Notes under the pieces: model-generated
Told to the model about the DNA's origin: nothing
What the model saw: only the letters and a program-made list of their open reading frames with translations
Database searches by the model: none
NCBI RefSeq assembly: GCF_026340565.1
Contig: NZ_JAPEPB010000001.1
Coordinates: 7,476,001 to 7,540,000 of the forward strand
Source: Kitasatospora sp. NBC_01287
Lineage (GTDB): Bacteria > Actinomycetota > Actinomycetes > Streptomycetales > Streptomycetaceae
Length of the DNA: 64,000 nt
Direction: 5' to 3'
Shown here: positions 37,811-46,804 of the stretch, piece by piece
How positions within the stretch are numbered: the first letter of the stretch is position 1
Layout of the letters: each line of letters begins with the position of its first letter
Program-made: the position numbers and the translations under genes

Positions 37811-38629
37811 ATGCGCAATGGTTCGCTGGCGGGACAGGTGGCCCTGGTGACCGGCGCCGGCCGGGGCATCGGGCGGGAGATCGCGCTGGGGCTGGCGGCC
37901 GAGGGGATGGCGGTCGGGCTGGTCGGCCGGACCCCGTCGACGCTCACCGCCACGCTGAAGGCCTGCGTGCGCCTGGGCGCCAGGGGCGTCGCGGTGACCG
38001 CGGACGTGGCCCGGCCGGGCTCGGTGCGCGAGGCGGTACGCAGCGTCGAGCGGGATCTGGGGCCGATCGACCTGCTGGTCAACAACGCCGGACAGGTGGA
38101 CCAGGGCGAGGTGCCGTTCTGGGAGGCGGACCTGGCGCAGTGGTGGCAGGTGATGGAGGTCAACCTGCGCGGGCCGGTCAACCTGCTGCGCTGCGTGCTG
38201 CCCGGGATGGTGGCGCGGCGGCGCGGGCGGGTGGTCAACCTCAACTCCGGCTTCGCCTTCCGCCCTGACGGCCACTACACCGCCTACGCCACCTCCAAGG
38301 GCGCGCTGCTCCACCTCTCCGACAACCTCGCCGACTCGCTGGCCGAGCACCGGGTGGTGCTGCTGGACATCAGCCCCGGCGCGGTCGCCACCGACATGAC
38401 CGCGGGGATGCCGATGTTCGCCACGATGAAGGAGTGGCACAGCCTCCCGTACATGGTCGCCGTCATGGTCGACGCCGCACGCGGCCGCTTCGACACGCTG
38501 CACGGGCGGTTCATCCACGCCGGGCGGGACAACCTGGAGCACCTGGTGGCGCAGGCCGCCGAGATCCGGGCCCTGAACGCCCGGACGCTGCGCCTGCGCC
38601 CGTACGGCGCGGACGACCCGCTGGCGTAG
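37811..38629 (+). CDS. Short-chain dehydrogenase/reductase
   Basis: 272 residues from the ATG at 37811 with GGAGG upstream. Classical SDR: cofactor motif VTGAGRGIGREI (about 14), NNAGQ, LNSGFAF with the catalytic Ser and YAISK-type YATSKGA (Tyr/Lys, about 158-162), and the PGAVATDM region. Basic residue after the first beta strand (VGRTPS) hints at NADP(H). Substrate unknown. A GTG five codons upstream is the only alternative start. Confidence 0.9.
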   Translation: MRNGSLAGQVALVTGAGRGIGREIALGLAAEGMAVGLVGRTPSTLTATLKACVRLGARGVAVTADVARPGSVREAVRSVERDLGPIDLLVNNAGQVDQGEVPFWEADLAQWWQVMEVNLRGPVNLLRCVLPGMVARRRGRVVNLNSGFAFRPDGHYTAYATSKGALLHLSDNLADSLAEHRVVLLDISPGAVATDMTAGMPMFATMKEWHSLPYMVAVMVDAARGRFDTLHGRFIHAGRDNLEHLVAQAAEIRALNARTLRLRPYGADDPLA

Positions 38630-38644
38630 CGCGCCGCGCCACCT

Positions 38645-38727
38645 CGGCGGGTCATCCGGCGGCGGGTCATCCGGCGGCGGTCATCCGGCACTGGATCACC
38701 CGGCACTGGATCACCCGGCGCTGGTCA
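38645..38727. repeat. Degenerate 15-16 bp tandem repeats
   Basis: Three copies of a GGCGG(G)TCATCC-type unit followed by two CCGGCACTGGATCA(C) units and a degenerate third (CGCTGGTCA), between the convergent SDR and cupin genes. Confidence 0.8.
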
Positions 38728-39273
38728 GCCGGTGGCCGGCTCCGCGCCGAGGAAGACGCAGGCGGCCAGGGCAGGTCCGTCGCCCCGGTTGTGCCAGGCG
38801 TGCCGGGTGCCGCGCTGGACCACGCAGCTCCCCGGGGTCAGGTGCGCCTCGGTGCCGTCCTCCAGTTCGAGCCAGAGCTCGCCCTGGAGGATCACCACCA
38901 GGTCCACCGTGTCGGTCGCGTGCCGGCCGGCCGGGTCGGGCGCGATCGCGGCGAGCATGCCGGGGAAGACCCGCTCGACCTCGCCCAGCAGCTCGGCCGG
39001 GTCCCCCGCGGACGGCTCGTGCTGGGCCTGGGCGCTGTCCGGCGGCCAGGTCACCAGCACGAAGCGGAACCCGCCGTCCGTGCCGGGGAAGTACGGTTCG
39101 AAGACCGGTTCCTCGGCCCCGGAGCCGACCCGCGACCCGCCGTCGGCGCCCCAGATCCGGAAGAACTCAAGACCGGGCAGCGCCCGCAGGACCACCGGGT
39201 CGACCGGGCCGTGGGCGTCGACCACCGACGAGCCGTCGGGCCGGCGCCCGGTGACGAACCGCTGTATCTCCAT
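38725..39273 (-). CDS. Cupin-domain protein
   Basis: 182 residues. The C-terminal part is a single cupin barrel: VDLVVILQGELWLELEDGTEAHLTPGSCVVQRGTRHAWHNRGDGPALAACVF, with possible metal ligands in the E/H positions. The N-terminal 100 residues are not recognised. Last of four minus-strand genes (35 bp after the MFS stop), so it is probably part of that oxidative/transport operon. Confidence 0.85.
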   Translation of the reverse strand: MEIQRFVTGRRPDGSSVVDAHGPVDPVVLRALPGLEFFRIWGADGGSRVGSGAEEPVFEPYFPGTDGGFRFVLVTWPPDSAQAQHEPSAGDPAELLGEVERVFPGMLAAIAPDPAGRHATDTVDLVVILQGELWLELEDGTEAHLTPGSCVVQRGTRHAWHNRGDGPALAACVFLGAEPATG

Positions 39274-39307
39274 GGGGCTTCCTCCAGGTGTCGAATGTGA
39301 CGATCCG

Positions 39308-40723
39308 TCAGGTTGCCTGTGCTCGTGGGTGGGTGGGCAGGAGTACGGCCACCGCCGCCAGCGCCAGCAGCAGCGCGAGCGCCGCCACCAGCACGGCGGT
39401 GTGCAGCCCGGTCATGAAGCCCGAACTGCCGGCCACCAGCGCGCCGAAGACGGCGACGCCGATCGCACCGCCGATCTGCCGCGCGGAGTTGAGGATGCCG
39501 GAGGCGAGGCCCGCCCGCTCGGCGTCCACCGCCTCCAGCATCGCGGTGGTCAGCGGCGGCACCGCGAGACCGCCGCCGATGCCGAGCGGCACCAGCAGCA
39601 CCAGGACCAAGGCGGTCGCGGTGTGCTGCTCGACGGCCAGCAGCGAGAGCAGGCCGGCCGCCTGGATCAGCACGCCGGCGATCAGCGGCAGCCGCGGTCC
39701 GTAGCGGCTGGTCAGCCGACCGGCGCCAAGGTTGACCACGGTGGTGAAGGCGGTCATCGGCACGAACATCAGGCCCGCGGTCAACGGGGAGGCGCCGCGC
39801 AGCTGCTGGAAGTAGAGGGTCAGCACGAAGACGAAGCCGTAGAACCCGAAGTTGAGCGCGAAGCCGGTGGCGGTGCAGACCGCCACCGAGCGGTCGCGGA
39901 ACAGGGCGAGTGGTACCGCCGGACGCGCCTGGCGACTCTCGATCAGCACGAACGCCGCGGCGAAGACCACGAAGACCAGCAGGGCGAGCAACGTGCCGAG
40001 CGAACCGTAGCCCTTCGCGCCGCCGTTGATCACGGCGAAGACCAGCGCGGCCAGCCCCACCACGGCGGTGACCTGGCCGCCCAGGTCGACCGCCGAACTG
40101 CCCCGGCGCGAGCGCGGCGCCTTGAGCAGCCCGAGCAGGGCGACCACGCCGACCGGCAGGTTGATGAAGAAGATCCACCGCCAGCCGAGGCCACTGGTCA
40201 AGGCGCCACCGACGACGGGTCCGGCGGCGATGGCGACCCCGCCGCCCGCGGTCCACAGCGCGATACCCCTGGCCCGGCCCTTGGGGTCGCTGTAGGCCTG
40301 GCGGACCAGGGAGAGCGAGGCCGGCAGCATGACCGCCGCCGCCGCGCCCTGCACGGCGCGCGCCACGATCAGCGTGCCGAGATCGGGCGCGAACCCGCAG
40401 ATCGCGGACATCACGGTGAACAGCGCGAGCCCCGCGCCGAACGCGCGCGAGGCGCCGATCCGGTCGGCCACCGAGCCGGACGAGAGCAGCAGCGCGGCGA
40501 AGACCAGCGTGTAGGCGTCGACCACCCACTGCAGCCCGGAGACCTGGTTGCCCCACTGCCGTCCGATGGCCGGCAGCGCCACATTGACCACTGTGGTGTC
40601 CAAGGTGGTGATGAAGAACCCCAAGCAGGCGATCGCGACGACGATCCCGGCGGCGGGACCGGTCCCGGCCGGGAGTGCGGCGGTGGTGGCCTGCTGGGTT
40701 CCTGGTGCTGTGGTGCGGTCCAT
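39308..40723 (-). CDS. DHA2-family MFS multidrug exporter (EmrB/QacA type)
   Basis: 471 residues, about 14 membrane helices. Opens with LGFFITTLDTTVVNVALPAIG (motif D1 of 14-helix drug/H+ antiporters), then motif A-like GSVADRIGASRAF and motif C-like GPVVGGALTSGLGWRWIFFINLPVGV. Probably exports a small molecule, perhaps one handled by the neighbouring monooxygenase. Starts 9 bp after the upstream monooxygenase stop, indicating one operon. Confidence 0.92.
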   Translation of the reverse strand: MDRTTAPGTQQATTAALPAGTGPAAGIVVAIACLGFFITTLDTTVVNVALPAIGRQWGNQVSGLQWVVDAYTLVFAALLLSSGSVADRIGASRAFGAGLALFTVMSAICGFAPDLGTLIVARAVQGAAAAVMLPASLSLVRQAYSDPKGRARGIALWTAGGGVAIAAGPVVGGALTSGLGWRWIFFINLPVGVVALLGLLKAPRSRRGSSAVDLGGQVTAVVGLAALVFAVINGGAKGYGSLGTLLALLVFVVFAAAFVLIESRQARPAVPLALFRDRSVAVCTATGFALNFGFYGFVFVLTLYFQQLRGASPLTAGLMFVPMTAFTTVVNLGAGRLTSRYGPRLPLIAGVLIQAAGLLSLLAVEQHTATALVLVLLVPLGIGGGLAVPPLTTAMLEAVDAERAGLASGILNSARQIGGAIGVAVFGALVAGSSGFMTGLHTAVLVAALALLLALAAVAVLLPTHPRAQAT

Positions 40724-40732
40724 GATGCCCTT

Positions 40733-41797
40733 TCAGCGGCCGGCGGAGCCGGCGCCTGTCACGGTGGTTCGGTGCTGCTCCCGGCCGGACGGGGTCCGGC
40801 GCGGGACCAAGCCGGGGTACTGCTCGGGGGAGTGCTCGGGGGAGAGGGCCGTCAGGGCCCGCTCGACCCGGTCGAGGGCGGCCGCGGACTCGACGTCCGG
40901 GCCGACTATCGCGGGATCGAAGTTGAAGTCGAGGAAGACCTCGCTGGCGCCGAGCTCCCGCACCAGTCCCAGGTCGGCCACCACCTGCTCGAACGGGCCC
41001 TGGAACAGCTGCCGTTCGCCGTCGGGCCGCACGCTCGGCCGCTCGGCGCCCAGGAAGACCGAGGCGCGTACCACGATCCGGATCGCCGCCGGATCCCGCC
41101 CGGCCCGCTCGGCCGCCGCCCGGACCCCGTCCACGGCCGCCGCGATCTCGCCGCGGGTGACGAACCCGGGGCTGACCCATCCCTGGGCGAGCCGCCCGGC
41201 CCGGGCGAACGCCGCCCCGGTCGAGCCGCCGAGCAGCAGCGGGAACCGCGGTTGAACCGGCCTGGGCCGCACGAGAGTTCGCGGCAGCTCGGTGAACTCT
41301 CCTTTGAAAGAAGCGACTTCGCCTTCCCACATGCGCCTGAGCACCTCGACGTACTCAAGCGTGCGGGCCACCCGGCGCTCCATCGGCACTCCCGCCGCCA
41401 GGAACTCCTCCTGCGACCAGCCCTGGGCGAGGCCGATGTCGATCCGGCCGCCGGAGACCCGGTCCAACTCGATCAGCTGCTTGCCCAGCACGGCCGGCGC
41501 GCTGAACGGGGCGTTGAGCACCGAGAAGCCGAGCCGGATCCGCTCGGTCACCGCGGCCACCTGGGCCAGCGTCACGATCGGCTCGGCCACGCCGTGGTGG
41601 AAGGCGGGCTGGAACTCCGAGGACCACTCCGCCTCGGTGCTGGCCAGCGGGAAGAGCAGGCGGCTGAACGACCAGAGCGAGTGGTAGCCGAGCCGCTCGG
41701 CGAGCAGGGCGATCCGGCGCTGGTTGGCGGGGGTGGCCCAGGCGCCGGAGAGCGGCACCCCGACGCCCAGTCGGCAGCCGGTCACGGCGGCCGGCAT
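40733..41797 (-). CDS. Luciferase-like flavin monooxygenase (LLM class)
   Basis: 354 residues from the ATG at 41797, which overlaps the preceding SnoaL stop by one base. TIM-barrel of the bacterial luciferase/F420 family: GVPLSGAWATPANQRRIALLAERLGYHSLWSFSR, ERIRLGFSVLNAPFSAPAVLGKQLIELDRVSGGRIDIGLAQGW, PLLLGGSTGAAFARAGRLAQGW. It would use FMNH2 or F420. The coding frame continues upstream through the SnoaL region only as a shadow, so a fusion is not proposed. Confidence 0.88.
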   Translation of the reverse strand: MPAAVTGCRLGVGVPLSGAWATPANQRRIALLAERLGYHSLWSFSRLLFPLASTEAEWSSEFQPAFHHGVAEPIVTLAQVAAVTERIRLGFSVLNAPFSAPAVLGKQLIELDRVSGGRIDIGLAQGWSQEEFLAAGVPMERRVARTLEYVEVLRRMWEGEVASFKGEFTELPRTLVRPRPVQPRFPLLLGGSTGAAFARAGRLAQGWVSPGFVTRGEIAAAVDGVRAAAERAGRDPAAIRIVVRASVFLGAERPSVRPDGERQLFQGPFEQVVADLGLVRELGASEVFLDFNFDPAIVGPDVESAAALDRVERALTALSPEHSPEQYPGLVPRRTPSGREQHRTTVTGAGSAGR

Positions 41798-42759
41798 CAG
41801 GCCTGCCCCTCGGCGGCCTGGAACATCGCCCGGCGGTCCTCGGCCGAGACCTGGGCGGCGTAGCGGTAGGTGTCGTAGAGCTCGCGCAGCACCTTGATCT
41901 TGCCGTCCACCACCTGGAACATCCCGTAGTAGTGGTTCGTGTAGTCGCTGCCGTTCGGCTGGACCATCTTGCCGGTGTACTCGACCAGCGCCCACCGCCG
42001 GTCGGCGAAGGCCTCGGTGCGCAGCACCGGCAGCTCGATCGACTGCACCGCCGTCACCACGCCGGCGTAGAGCCGGCGGACCGCGTCGGCGCCGTTCAGC
42101 CGCAGGGGGCTGCCCGGCGGGGCGAAGGGCATGTCCATCACCACGTCCTCGGCGAGGCAGTCGAAGGCGGTCGGCAGGTCCTGGTCGCTGATGGCCGCCA
42201 GGAAGCGCCGGGCCACGCTCTGCGCGTCCGCTTCCCGGGCCGCTCCCGCTCCCGCTCCCGCATCCGCTCCCGCATCCGCCACGCTGCCGCCGGCCGGCGG
42301 GGCGTCGAGGATCGTCGGATCGCCGCTGCTCCAGGTCGGGGTGGCCACCAGGCGGGTGATCCGCCACCCGGCGGGTGTCGCCCGCAGGTCGAAGCGGTAG
42401 TGTCCGGCGTTCTCCAGGCGCGGGTCGCGACCCGCGGCGGTGCCGGTGTGGCGCACCTGGTACTGGGCCGTGCAACTCGCGGTACCGGCGGCGCTGTTCA
42501 ACGCGACCAGGTGGTCGGTGATCTGGTGCTGGGTCGAGCGCACCCCGGCGACCTGCGCGGCCCAGGTGTCGACCAGTTGCCGCGGGGTCAGCGTGCGCGG
42601 TTCGTCGGGTGATCCGGTGACCACCTGGTCGGCGAACACCTCGGCCAGCGCAGCCCAGTCCCGCTGGTCGAACAGCCAGCCGAACTTGGTGCAAAGCTCG
42701 ATGACGTCGAGCCGGTCGCGCAGATCCTGCGCCCCCTGCTCCTGTGCCCCGTGCGTCAT
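41797..42759 (-). CDS. Tandem SnoaL-like (NTF2-fold) protein
   Basis: 320 residues with two NTF2-like domains, about 10-145 (LCTKFGWLFDQRDWAALAEVF...) and about 185-315 (VARRFLAAISDQDLPTAFDCLAEDVVMDMPF...), joined by a short Gly/Ala/Asp-rich repeat linker (ADAGADAGAGAGA, about 165-180). Such folds occur in polyketide cyclases, hydroxylases and ketosteroid isomerases. ATG with GGAG 6 bp upstream. First gene of the minus-strand operon reading into the monooxygenase. Confidence 0.85.
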   Translation of the reverse strand: MTHGAQEQGAQDLRDRLDVIELCTKFGWLFDQRDWAALAEVFADQVVTGSPDEPRTLTPRQLVDTWAAQVAGVRSTQHQITDHLVALNSAAGTASCTAQYQVRHTGTAAGRDPRLENAGHYRFDLRATPAGWRITRLVATPTWSSGDPTILDAPPAGGSVADAGADAGAGAGAAREADAQSVARRFLAAISDQDLPTAFDCLAEDVVMDMPFAPPGSPLRLNGADAVRRLYAGVVTAVQSIELPVLRTEAFADRRWALVEYTGKMVQPNGSDYTNHYYGMFQVVDGKIKVLRELYDTYRYAAQVSAEDRRAMFQAAEGQA

Positions 42760-43063
42760 GGCAGCTCCTTCGGGCGGTCCCCGGTGTGAAGCCGATCTCC
42801 GGGTCCGGGTCGGGTGACTGGCGGACAAGAACCGAAAACCTTACCCAAGAAGGCAAACAGTTGGGATGCCTCCGAGTCAAGTTGCCAGTCACATATGGCT
42901 GTCAACCCTCCGGTTCTTCGCATCAACTTGCCAGAACAGAGCGGTAATTGGCCGCCTTGACAGTGCGTCAATCACCTTGTCTATGCTGGCCCTCCTGACC
43001 GGTTGGCCGTAAGCAAACGACCTCGGTCCCACAGCCTTGCGCTCTCCGCTGGAGGAGACTTCC
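42760..43063. promoter_or_regulatory. Divergent promoter/operator region
   Basis: 304 bp between divergent genes, clearly less GC-rich than its surroundings. It contains an inverted repeat TTGAC-AGTGC-GTCAA (42957-42971) overlapping a TTGACA (42957-42962) that, with TATGCT (42982-42987, 19-bp spacer), could be the promoter of the hydrolase gene. Two 11-bp direct repeats CAA(G/C)TTGCCAG lie at 42878-42888 and 42924-42934, 46 bp apart. The pattern suggests a repressor or activator site; no regulator gene is adjacent. Confidence 0.55.
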
Positions 43064-43999
43064 GTGTCGCATCGTGCAGGCCTTGAAAAGATCACCTTTA
43101 CCAGTGCCGGCACCACGCTCGTCGGCAACCTCTTCCTCCCCGGCGGCCCCGGCGGCCCCGGCGGTCGCGACGGTCGCGACGGTCGCGACGGTCGCCCGGG
43201 ACCGGCCGCCGTGGTCTCGGGGTCGTGGACCACCGTCAAGGAGCAGATGGCCGGCTGCTACGCCCGGGGCCTGGCCGAGGCCGGGATCACCGCGCTCGCC
43301 TTCGACTTCCACGGCTGCGGCGAGTCCGGGGGCGACCCGCGGGACCTGGAGGAGCCCGATCGCAAGAGCGCCGACATCGCGGCCGCCGTCGACTACCTGC
43401 GCGGCCGCCCGGACGTGGACCCGGACCGGGTCGGGGGCCTCGGTGTCTGCGCCGGCGCCGGCTACACGGCGGTGTCCGCCACCCGTGGCGCGGCCCTGCG
43501 CTCGCTGGCGATGGTCGCGCCCTGGCTGCACGACGCCGGCCTGCTCGCCGGCCTGTACGGCGGAGCGGAGCAGGTCGCCGAGCTGCGCGGGCGGGGCGAG
43601 GCGGCCGCCGCCAGGTACCGGGCCACCGGCGAGGTGTCCTACGTGCCCGCGGTGAGCCTGGACGACCCGCGAGCGGCCATGGTCGGGGACTACGCCTACT
43701 ACCTGGACGAGTCCAGGGGCGCGGTCCCGCAGTGGCCCAACCGGTTCGCCGAGATGGGCTGGCTGGGCTGGCTCGGCTTCGACGCGATCGCCGCGGCACC
43801 CGGCGTCGCGGTGCCGACCGTGCTGGTGCACAGCCGCGACGCGGCGATCCCGGCCGGCGCCGAGCGCTTCCACGCGGCCCTGCCGGGCGCCAAGGCGCTG
43901 CACTGGATGCCGGGTTCGCAGTTCGACTTCTACGACGAGGAGCGCACGGTCTCCACGGCGCTGGACCACGTGCTGGCGCACTTCCGGCAGACGCTCTGA
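43064..43999 (+). CDS. Alpha/beta hydrolase with cysteine nucleophile
   Basis: 311 residues from the GTG at 43064 (GGAGGAG upstream). Dienelactone-hydrolase-like fold: VVSGSWTTVKEQMAG, FDFHGCGESGG, nucleophile elbow GVCAGAG (about 136-142) with Cys in place of Ser, and Asp in VHSRDAAIP. At the usual His position the protein reads PGSQFDFYDEE. A Gly/Arg/Asp repeat from GGTCGCGAC units (GRDGRDGRDGR, about residues 35-45) inserts near the N-terminus. It is divergent from the SnoaL/monooxygenase operon and may act on the same compound. Confidence 0.82.
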   Translation: MSHRAGLEKITFTSAGTTLVGNLFLPGGPGGPGGRDGRDGRDGRPGPAAVVSGSWTTVKEQMAGCYARGLAEAGITALAFDFHGCGESGGDPRDLEEPDRKSADIAAAVDYLRGRPDVDPDRVGGLGVCAGAGYTAVSATRGAALRSLAMVAPWLHDAGLLAGLYGGAEQVAELRGRGEAAAARYRATGEVSYVPAVSLDDPRAAMVGDYAYYLDESRGAVPQWPNRFAEMGWLGWLGFDAIAAAPGVAVPTVLVHSRDAAIPAGAERFHAALPGAKALHWMPGSQFDFYDEERTVSTALDHVLAHFRQTL

Positions 44000-44043
44000 G
44001 GCGCCGCCGATCCCTCAGACGCGCTGAGGCGCCGCCTCACCGC

Positions 44044-44922
44044 TCACGAGCAGAGCTGGCTCGCCGTCACCGCGCTGATCCCGCGCTGCTGGAGCGCCTC
44101 CAGCACGGCCGGCAGGGCGTCCACGGTGCCCTGGTGGCCCATGTGCAGGGCGACGATCGAGCCCGGCTTGATCGCGTTCAGCATCCGGCGCTGGACCACC
44201 TCGGCCCCCGGGTCCGCGTAGTCGCGCGGGTCCACGTCGTACGAGAGGACGTGCTCGTAGCCCGCCCGGCGGGCCTGCGCCTTGACCTCGGTAGTGGCGT
44301 ACTGCGCGGCGGAGGGGCGGAACCAGCGCCCGATCGAGCCGGTCAGCGCCTTCAGCCGGTCCGCGCAGCCGGCGATCTCGGCGTAGGCCTGGTCGGCGGA
44401 CATGGAGGAGATGTCCAAGTGGCTGAGGGTGTGGTTGCCCAGCTCGTGGCCGCCGTCCAGGATCCGCCGGGCCATCTGGGGCTGCTGGTCCAGCCAGGTG
44501 CCGACCACCAGCACGGTGACCCGGGCGCCGTGCTGCTCGGCCGCGGTCAGCAGCGCGGTGGCCAGCGCGGGATCGCCCTGGCCGTGGAAGGTCAGCGCGA
44601 TCTGCGGCCGGTCGCGCGGGCCGGTGACCACCTCGGCCGGGGTGCTCGCGGCCAGCGGCGGAAGCTCCGGCGGGCTGGCACCGGCGACCGGCGAGGCGGC
44701 CGTGGCCACCGCGCTCGGCGTGGCGCTCGGGATCCGATTGGGTGTCAGCACCGTGGGCGTGCCGGCGGCGGCACCGGGGTGCGCGCGGGCGGATCGGGCG
44801 GCCGCGGCGTTGCCGCCGGCGGTGGTGGCCTCCTGGCCGCAGGCCGCCAGCAGCGGTCCGGCCGCGGTCAGCGTGGCCAGTTGGGCGGTGGTCCGCAGGA
44901 TCCTGCGGCGGTCGACGCTCAT
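44044..44922 (-). CDS. Polysaccharide deacetylase-like lipoprotein
   Basis: 292 residues. Signal: SVDRRRILRTTAQLATLTAAGPLLAAC, with twin arginines and a lipobox LLAAC, so it is a probable Tat-exported lipoprotein. A Ala/Thr/Pro linker follows, then a NodB-type domain from about 105: motif 1 reads TFHGQGD instead of TFDDG, motif 2 HTLSH is intact, motif 3 is RPSAAQY, and the late LHMGHQGT fits motif 5. The loss of both motif 1 aspartates means deacetylase activity is uncertain. An ATG four codons upstream (44934) is an alternative start. Confidence 0.82.
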   Translation of the reverse strand: MSVDRRRILRTTAQLATLTAAGPLLAACGQEATTAGGNAAAARSARAHPGAAAGTPTVLTPNRIPSATPSAVATAASPVAGASPPELPPLAASTPAEVVTGPRDRPQIALTFHGQGDPALATALLTAAEQHGARVTVLVVGTWLDQQPQMARRILDGGHELGNHTLSHLDISSMSADQAYAEIAGCADRLKALTGSIGRWFRPSAAQYATTEVKAQARRAGYEHVLSYDVDPRDYADPGAEVVQRRMLNAIKPGSIVALHMGHQGTVDALPAVLEALQQRGISAVTASQLCS

Positions 44923-44981
44923 CGCCGCCAGCATAGGGAGGTCCGGATCACCCGGCGATTCGAAAGCGGTCCGACGCCGGG

Positions 44982-46571
44982 TCAGAGCCGGAAGATCCCG
45001 TAGCCGAAGCCGTCGGCCCGCACCGCGCCCGGCGTGGTCCGCACCCCCTGGACCAGCAGTGGTAGGGCGGCGGCGGTGAGTTGAGGCAGTGCCAGCTCGG
45101 CCGGCTCGCGGCGCGGGTTGACCACGACCAGATGGGTGGTGCCGCGCAGGTAGGCGAGCGGGTAGCCGTCCGCCAGTACCGTCACGGTGCCCCCGGTGCC
45201 CAGCTCGGGCGTCTCGCGGCGCAGCCGGATCAGCCGCCTGACCTGGTTCAGCGTCGAGGCCGGGTCCGCGCGCTGCGCCGCCACGCTGGGCCGGTCCGGT
45301 GCCGGGTCCAGCGGGAGGTAGAAGTCGGCCTGCTCGGCGGTGGAGAACCCGGCGCCGGGCGTGTCGTCCCACTGCATCGGCGTCCGCGAGCCCTGGCGGG
45401 CCTCGGTGCCGAACTGGCTGCCCTCCTTGTCCGGCAGGCCGGGGACGTAGCGCATGCCGATCTCGTCGCCGTAGTAGACCACCGGCAGGCTGGGCCAGCT
45501 GAGCAGGAAGGCGAAGGCGCAGGCCAGTTGCTCGCCGGTGCGCGGGCCGCAGGCGAGGCGGGAGAAGTCGTGGTTGGCGGTGGGCAGGGCGACCAGGCCG
45601 CGGCCCGCGATCGCCGCGTCGGCCGCCTGCCAGGCGGTGAGGAACTCGGCCGGTGAGCCGGCGCCGTCCGGATCGAAGTAGCAGGGCTCACCGTGCGCCC
45701 AACTGCCCTGGCTGCCACTACCGTTGTCCCAGAGTGAACGCAGCGCCCGCCCGTTGAAGTGCAGGAAGAAGTCGGCGTGCAGCCCGGCCGGGACGGAGCG
45801 GGCCGGGTCGCCCCACTCGGCGATCAGCACCTTGTCCGGGTGCTCGCGGTCCAGCCAGGCGCGCAGCTCGCCCCAGAGCTTGCCGGTCTCCACCTGCCCG
45901 GGGTCGTCCTTGACCAGCGAGGCCGCCATGTCCACCCGGAAGCCGGCCACCCCGAGCCCGAACCAGTGCGCCATGATCTCGCGCAGCGCCGCCCGGTTGG
46001 CCAGCGGCCCGGGAGCGTCCACCGGGCTGCGCCAGGGCTCGGCCGGGTCGGGGCGGGCGTAGCCGAAGTTGAGGGCGGGCTGGATCGGGTAGAAGTTGGC
46101 CCGGTAGAAGCCGCCGCGCCGGCCCTGGTTGGGGATCCACTCGTGCACCGGGGCGGTGATCCGCTCCGACCAGATGTAGCGGTCGTCGCCGGGGTCGTGC
46201 GCGGCCCGCTGGAACCACGGGTGGCGGTGCGAGGTGTGGCCCGGCACCAGGTCGAGCAGCACCCGGATGCCGCGGGCGGCGGCCGCCCCGACCAACTCGG
46301 CGAGGTCGGCGTTGGTGCCGTAGCGCGGGGCGATGGCCAGGTAGTCGGCGACGTCGTAGCCCGCGTCGCCGAACTCGGAGCTGAAGCACGGGCTGAGCCA
46401 CAGGGCGCTCACCCCGAGGTCGGCGAGGTGGTCCAGGTGCGCGGTGACGCCGGGTAGGTCGCCGATGCCGTCGCCGTTGGAGTCGGCGAAGGACTGCGGG
46501 TAGACCTGGTACAGCACGGCTTCGCTGAGCCAGGCGGGGACGGCGGGCTGACGGGGACTCACAGGCGCCAT
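44982..46571 (-). CDS. GH13 alpha-glucosidase/amylase-type hydrolase
   Basis: 529 residues, no signal peptide, so cytoplasmic. GH13 regions: VYPQSFADSNGDGIGDLPG (domain start typical of oligo-1,6-glucosidase/trehalose synthase groups), region I LLDLVPGHTSHRH, region II GFRVDMA (nucleophile Asp, about 215), region III KVLIAEWGD (acid Glu, about 249), region IV ALPTANHDFSRL. The last 90 residues form the C-terminal beta domain. Likely splits alpha-glucosidic oligosaccharides; specificity not settled. Confidence 0.9.
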   Translation of the reverse strand: MAPVSPRQPAVPAWLSEAVLYQVYPQSFADSNGDGIGDLPGVTAHLDHLADLGVSALWLSPCFSSEFGDAGYDVADYLAIAPRYGTNADLAELVGAAAARGIRVLLDLVPGHTSHRHPWFQRAAHDPGDDRYIWSERITAPVHEWIPNQGRRGGFYRANFYPIQPALNFGYARPDPAEPWRSPVDAPGPLANRAALREIMAHWFGLGVAGFRVDMAASLVKDDPGQVETGKLWGELRAWLDREHPDKVLIAEWGDPARSVPAGLHADFFLHFNGRALRSLWDNGSGSQGSWAHGEPCYFDPDGAGSPAEFLTAWQAADAAIAGRGLVALPTANHDFSRLACGPRTGEQLACAFAFLLSWPSLPVVYYGDEIGMRYVPGLPDKEGSQFGTEARQGSRTPMQWDDTPGAGFSTAEQADFYLPLDPAPDRPSVAAQRADPASTLNQVRRLIRLRRETPELGTGGTVTVLADGYPLAYLRGTTHLVVVNPRREPAELALPQLTAAALPLLVQGVRTTPGAVRADGFGYGIFRL

Positions 46572-46631
46572 GCGGTCAGCGTAGGGCGCCCGGGGCGGGC
46601 CTGTCCGGTGGTCGCGGGGATCGGTCGGCGC

Positions 46632-46659
46632 GATTGGCGATTGGCGATTGGCGATTGGC
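46632..46659 (+). repeat. Four tandem copies of GATTGGC
   Basis: Perfect 7-bp units from 46632 to 46659 in the gap between the GH13 start and the sortase stop, an AT-richer spot for this genome, in the likely promoter region of the GH13 gene. Confidence 0.9.
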
Positions 46660-46702
46660 GAGGGCTGAGGGCAGATGGGCGATGGCGACTGATGGATGAC
46701 AG

Positions 46703-46726
46703 CTGACAGATATCAGATTCTGTCAG
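46703..46726. promoter_or_regulatory. 8-bp inverted repeat near the sortase/GH13 gap
   Basis: CTGACAGA and TCTGTCAG, 8 nt apart, form a perfect inverted repeat. Three AATGCTCA direct repeats follow (46731-46757). It could be an operator for the GH13 gene or a weak terminator after the sortase gene. Confidence 0.5.
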
Positions 46727-46804
46727 CGCCTAATGCTCAGCTCGCAATGCTCAATGCTCAGCGCTCATCGGGATCACCGCCCCGCGCGCACCGACGCGCA
46801 CCGC

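Noticed and set aside
40733..42892. A single 719-codon fusion of the SnoaL region with the flavin monooxygenase
   Set aside because: The upstream half of this frame is a shadow of the real SnoaL gene in another frame; the monooxygenase has its own ATG at 41797.
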